A DNA stretch of 64,000 bases from Paraburkholderia sp. BCC1884 (GTDB lineage Bacteria; Pseudomonadota; Gammaproteobacteria; Burkholderiales; Burkholderiaceae). The stretch's first letter is position 1. Each line of letters starts with the position of its first letter. A program made the position numbers and the translations under genes. The stretch is taken from NCBI RefSeq assembly GCF_900996225.1, contig NZ_CAAJGL010000068.1:930001-994000 (forward strand), given 5' to 3'. Positions 63,543 to 64,000 of this stretch are shown piece after piece. The notes beneath the pieces were generated by a model. It was not told where the DNA came from and did no database searches. It saw only the letters and a list, made by a program, of their open reading frames with translations.

Positions 63543-63584
63543 AGCGATGTCTAAGAAGGAAGTAGCGATGTCTAAGAAAGAAGT
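63543..63584 (+). repeat. Tandem 21-bp repeat carrying two start codons
   Basis: 63543-63563 and 63564-63584 differ at one base. Each unit contains AGCGATG and the next codons, so the Dps gene has two in-frame starts (63547 and 63568), and the first unit supplies GAAGGA as ribosome site for the second. Confidence 0.85.
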
Positions 63585-64000
63585 TAGACCCCACGTTAAT
63601 ATTGGTATTAGCCATAGTGACCGCGAGGATATCGCAGCGGGGCTTTCACGGCTTCTCGCGGATACCTATACGCTGTACCTAAAGACCCACAACTTTCATT
63701 GGAACGTCACGGGTCCGATGTTCATCACCCTTCACCTCATGTTCGAGGCGCAATATAACGAACTGTCGCTCGCGGTCGATGCGATCGCGGAGCGCGTCCG
63801 TGCTCTGGGTGTCTACGCGCCAGGTAGCTATAAGGCTTTTGCCAAACTATCTTCAATAGCAGACGCGGATGGCGTGCCCACGGCAGGCGAGATGATTCGT
63901 CAATTGGTGGAAGGACAGGAGGCAGTGGTACGTACCGCGCGCGAAATCTTCCCATTGACGGACGCTGCGAACGACGAACCCACTGCCGATTTACTGACTC
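63547..64000 (+). CDS. dps: Dps family ferritin-like protein (partial at window end)
   Basis: The first 151 residues of a DNA-protecting ferritin-like protein. The ferroxidase region is [17 protein letters not shown]...[11 protein letters not shown] with the His and Glu ligands, followed by [20 protein letters not shown]. It would bind DNA and oxidise iron with hydrogen peroxide in stress. Two ATGs, 63547 and 63568, lie in a tandem repeat; the protein is 7 residues longer from the first. The gene runs out of the window, so the C-terminus is not seen. Confidence 0.93.
   Translation, partial: MSKKEVAMSKKEVRPHVNIGISHSDREDIAAGLSRLLADTYTLYLKTHNFHWNVTGPMFITLHLMFEAQYNELSLAVDAIAERVRALGVYAPGSYKAFAKLSSIADADGVPTAGEMIRQLVEGQEAVVRTAREIFPLTDAANDEPTADLLT

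Overview
The window reads as accessory DNA from a beta-proteobacterium of the Burkholderia / Paraburkholderia / Caballeronia group, most likely a secondary chromosome or megaplasmid. The evidence is the protein types: a Burkholderia-type porin, a BPSL0761-like small protein, DUF6471, an H-NS protein with the GRAPAW motif, AAHS-type aromatic-acid transporters and a 2-oxoglutarate-dehydrogenase-type lipoyl domain. No rRNA, tRNA or CRISPR array was seen.

Left part (1-4.6 kb): a cut-off gene end, a complete IS1182-type insertion sequence with 20-bp inverted repeats, and two decayed host genes on the minus strand: a manganese catalase with several frameshifts and an RsbRD-type sensor histidine kinase split by one frameshift.

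Mobile island (about 4.9-30.2 kb): its core is a minus-strand operon tnsA-tnsB-tnsC-tniQ (13.8-19.4 kb) encoding a Tn7-like heteromeric transposase with intact catalytic motifs. The TniQ is short (300 residues). About 5 kb further on lies a gene whose product appears to combine a TnsE-like N-terminal half with an IS5/IS402-type DNA-binding C-terminal half (7451-8479). Between them lie a C5 cytosine methyltransferase, a Dam-like adenine methyltransferase, an HU protein and small unknown genes. Two unrecognised proteins (4901-6940) follow. To the right of tnsA are DUF6471, a metallophosphoesterase, a second C5 methyltransferase, a second HU, several small unknown genes, an H-NS-like protein with two DNA-binding repeats and a lysine-rich tail, and remnants of TnpB, a MerR-type helix-turn-helix gene and an IS4 transposase. 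The transposon ends could not be fixed by eye.

Metabolic part, 30.3-45.3 kb: a minus-strand operon with overlapping genes (AhpD-like protein, acyl-CoA-dehydrogenase-like flavoprotein and a nitrate/sulfonate/taurine-type ABC transporter) next to an AraC regulator. It is followed by a cyclic-nucleotide-domain/flavoprotein fusion, a chemoreceptor with a coupled small gene, BON, DUF1488 and MarR genes, a PagL-like lipid A deacylase and a PRC-barrel protein.

Right part, 46.6-60.7 kb: an aromatic degradation region with an ACMSD-like decarboxylase/hydrolase, a LysR regulator, an aromatic-acid transporter, an unpaired CoA-transferase alpha subunit and a GntR regulator. A plus-strand cluster then carries an MhpB-type extradiol dioxygenase, SnoaL-like protein, cupin, MhpA-type hydroxylase, fumarylacetoacetase-family hydrolase, quinone oxidoreductase, second transporter and porin. 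Together these suggest uptake, ring hydroxylation, meta-cleavage and hydrolysis of a phenolic acid. The window ends with a lipoyl-domain/dihydrolipoyl dehydrogenase fusion and a partial Dps gene.
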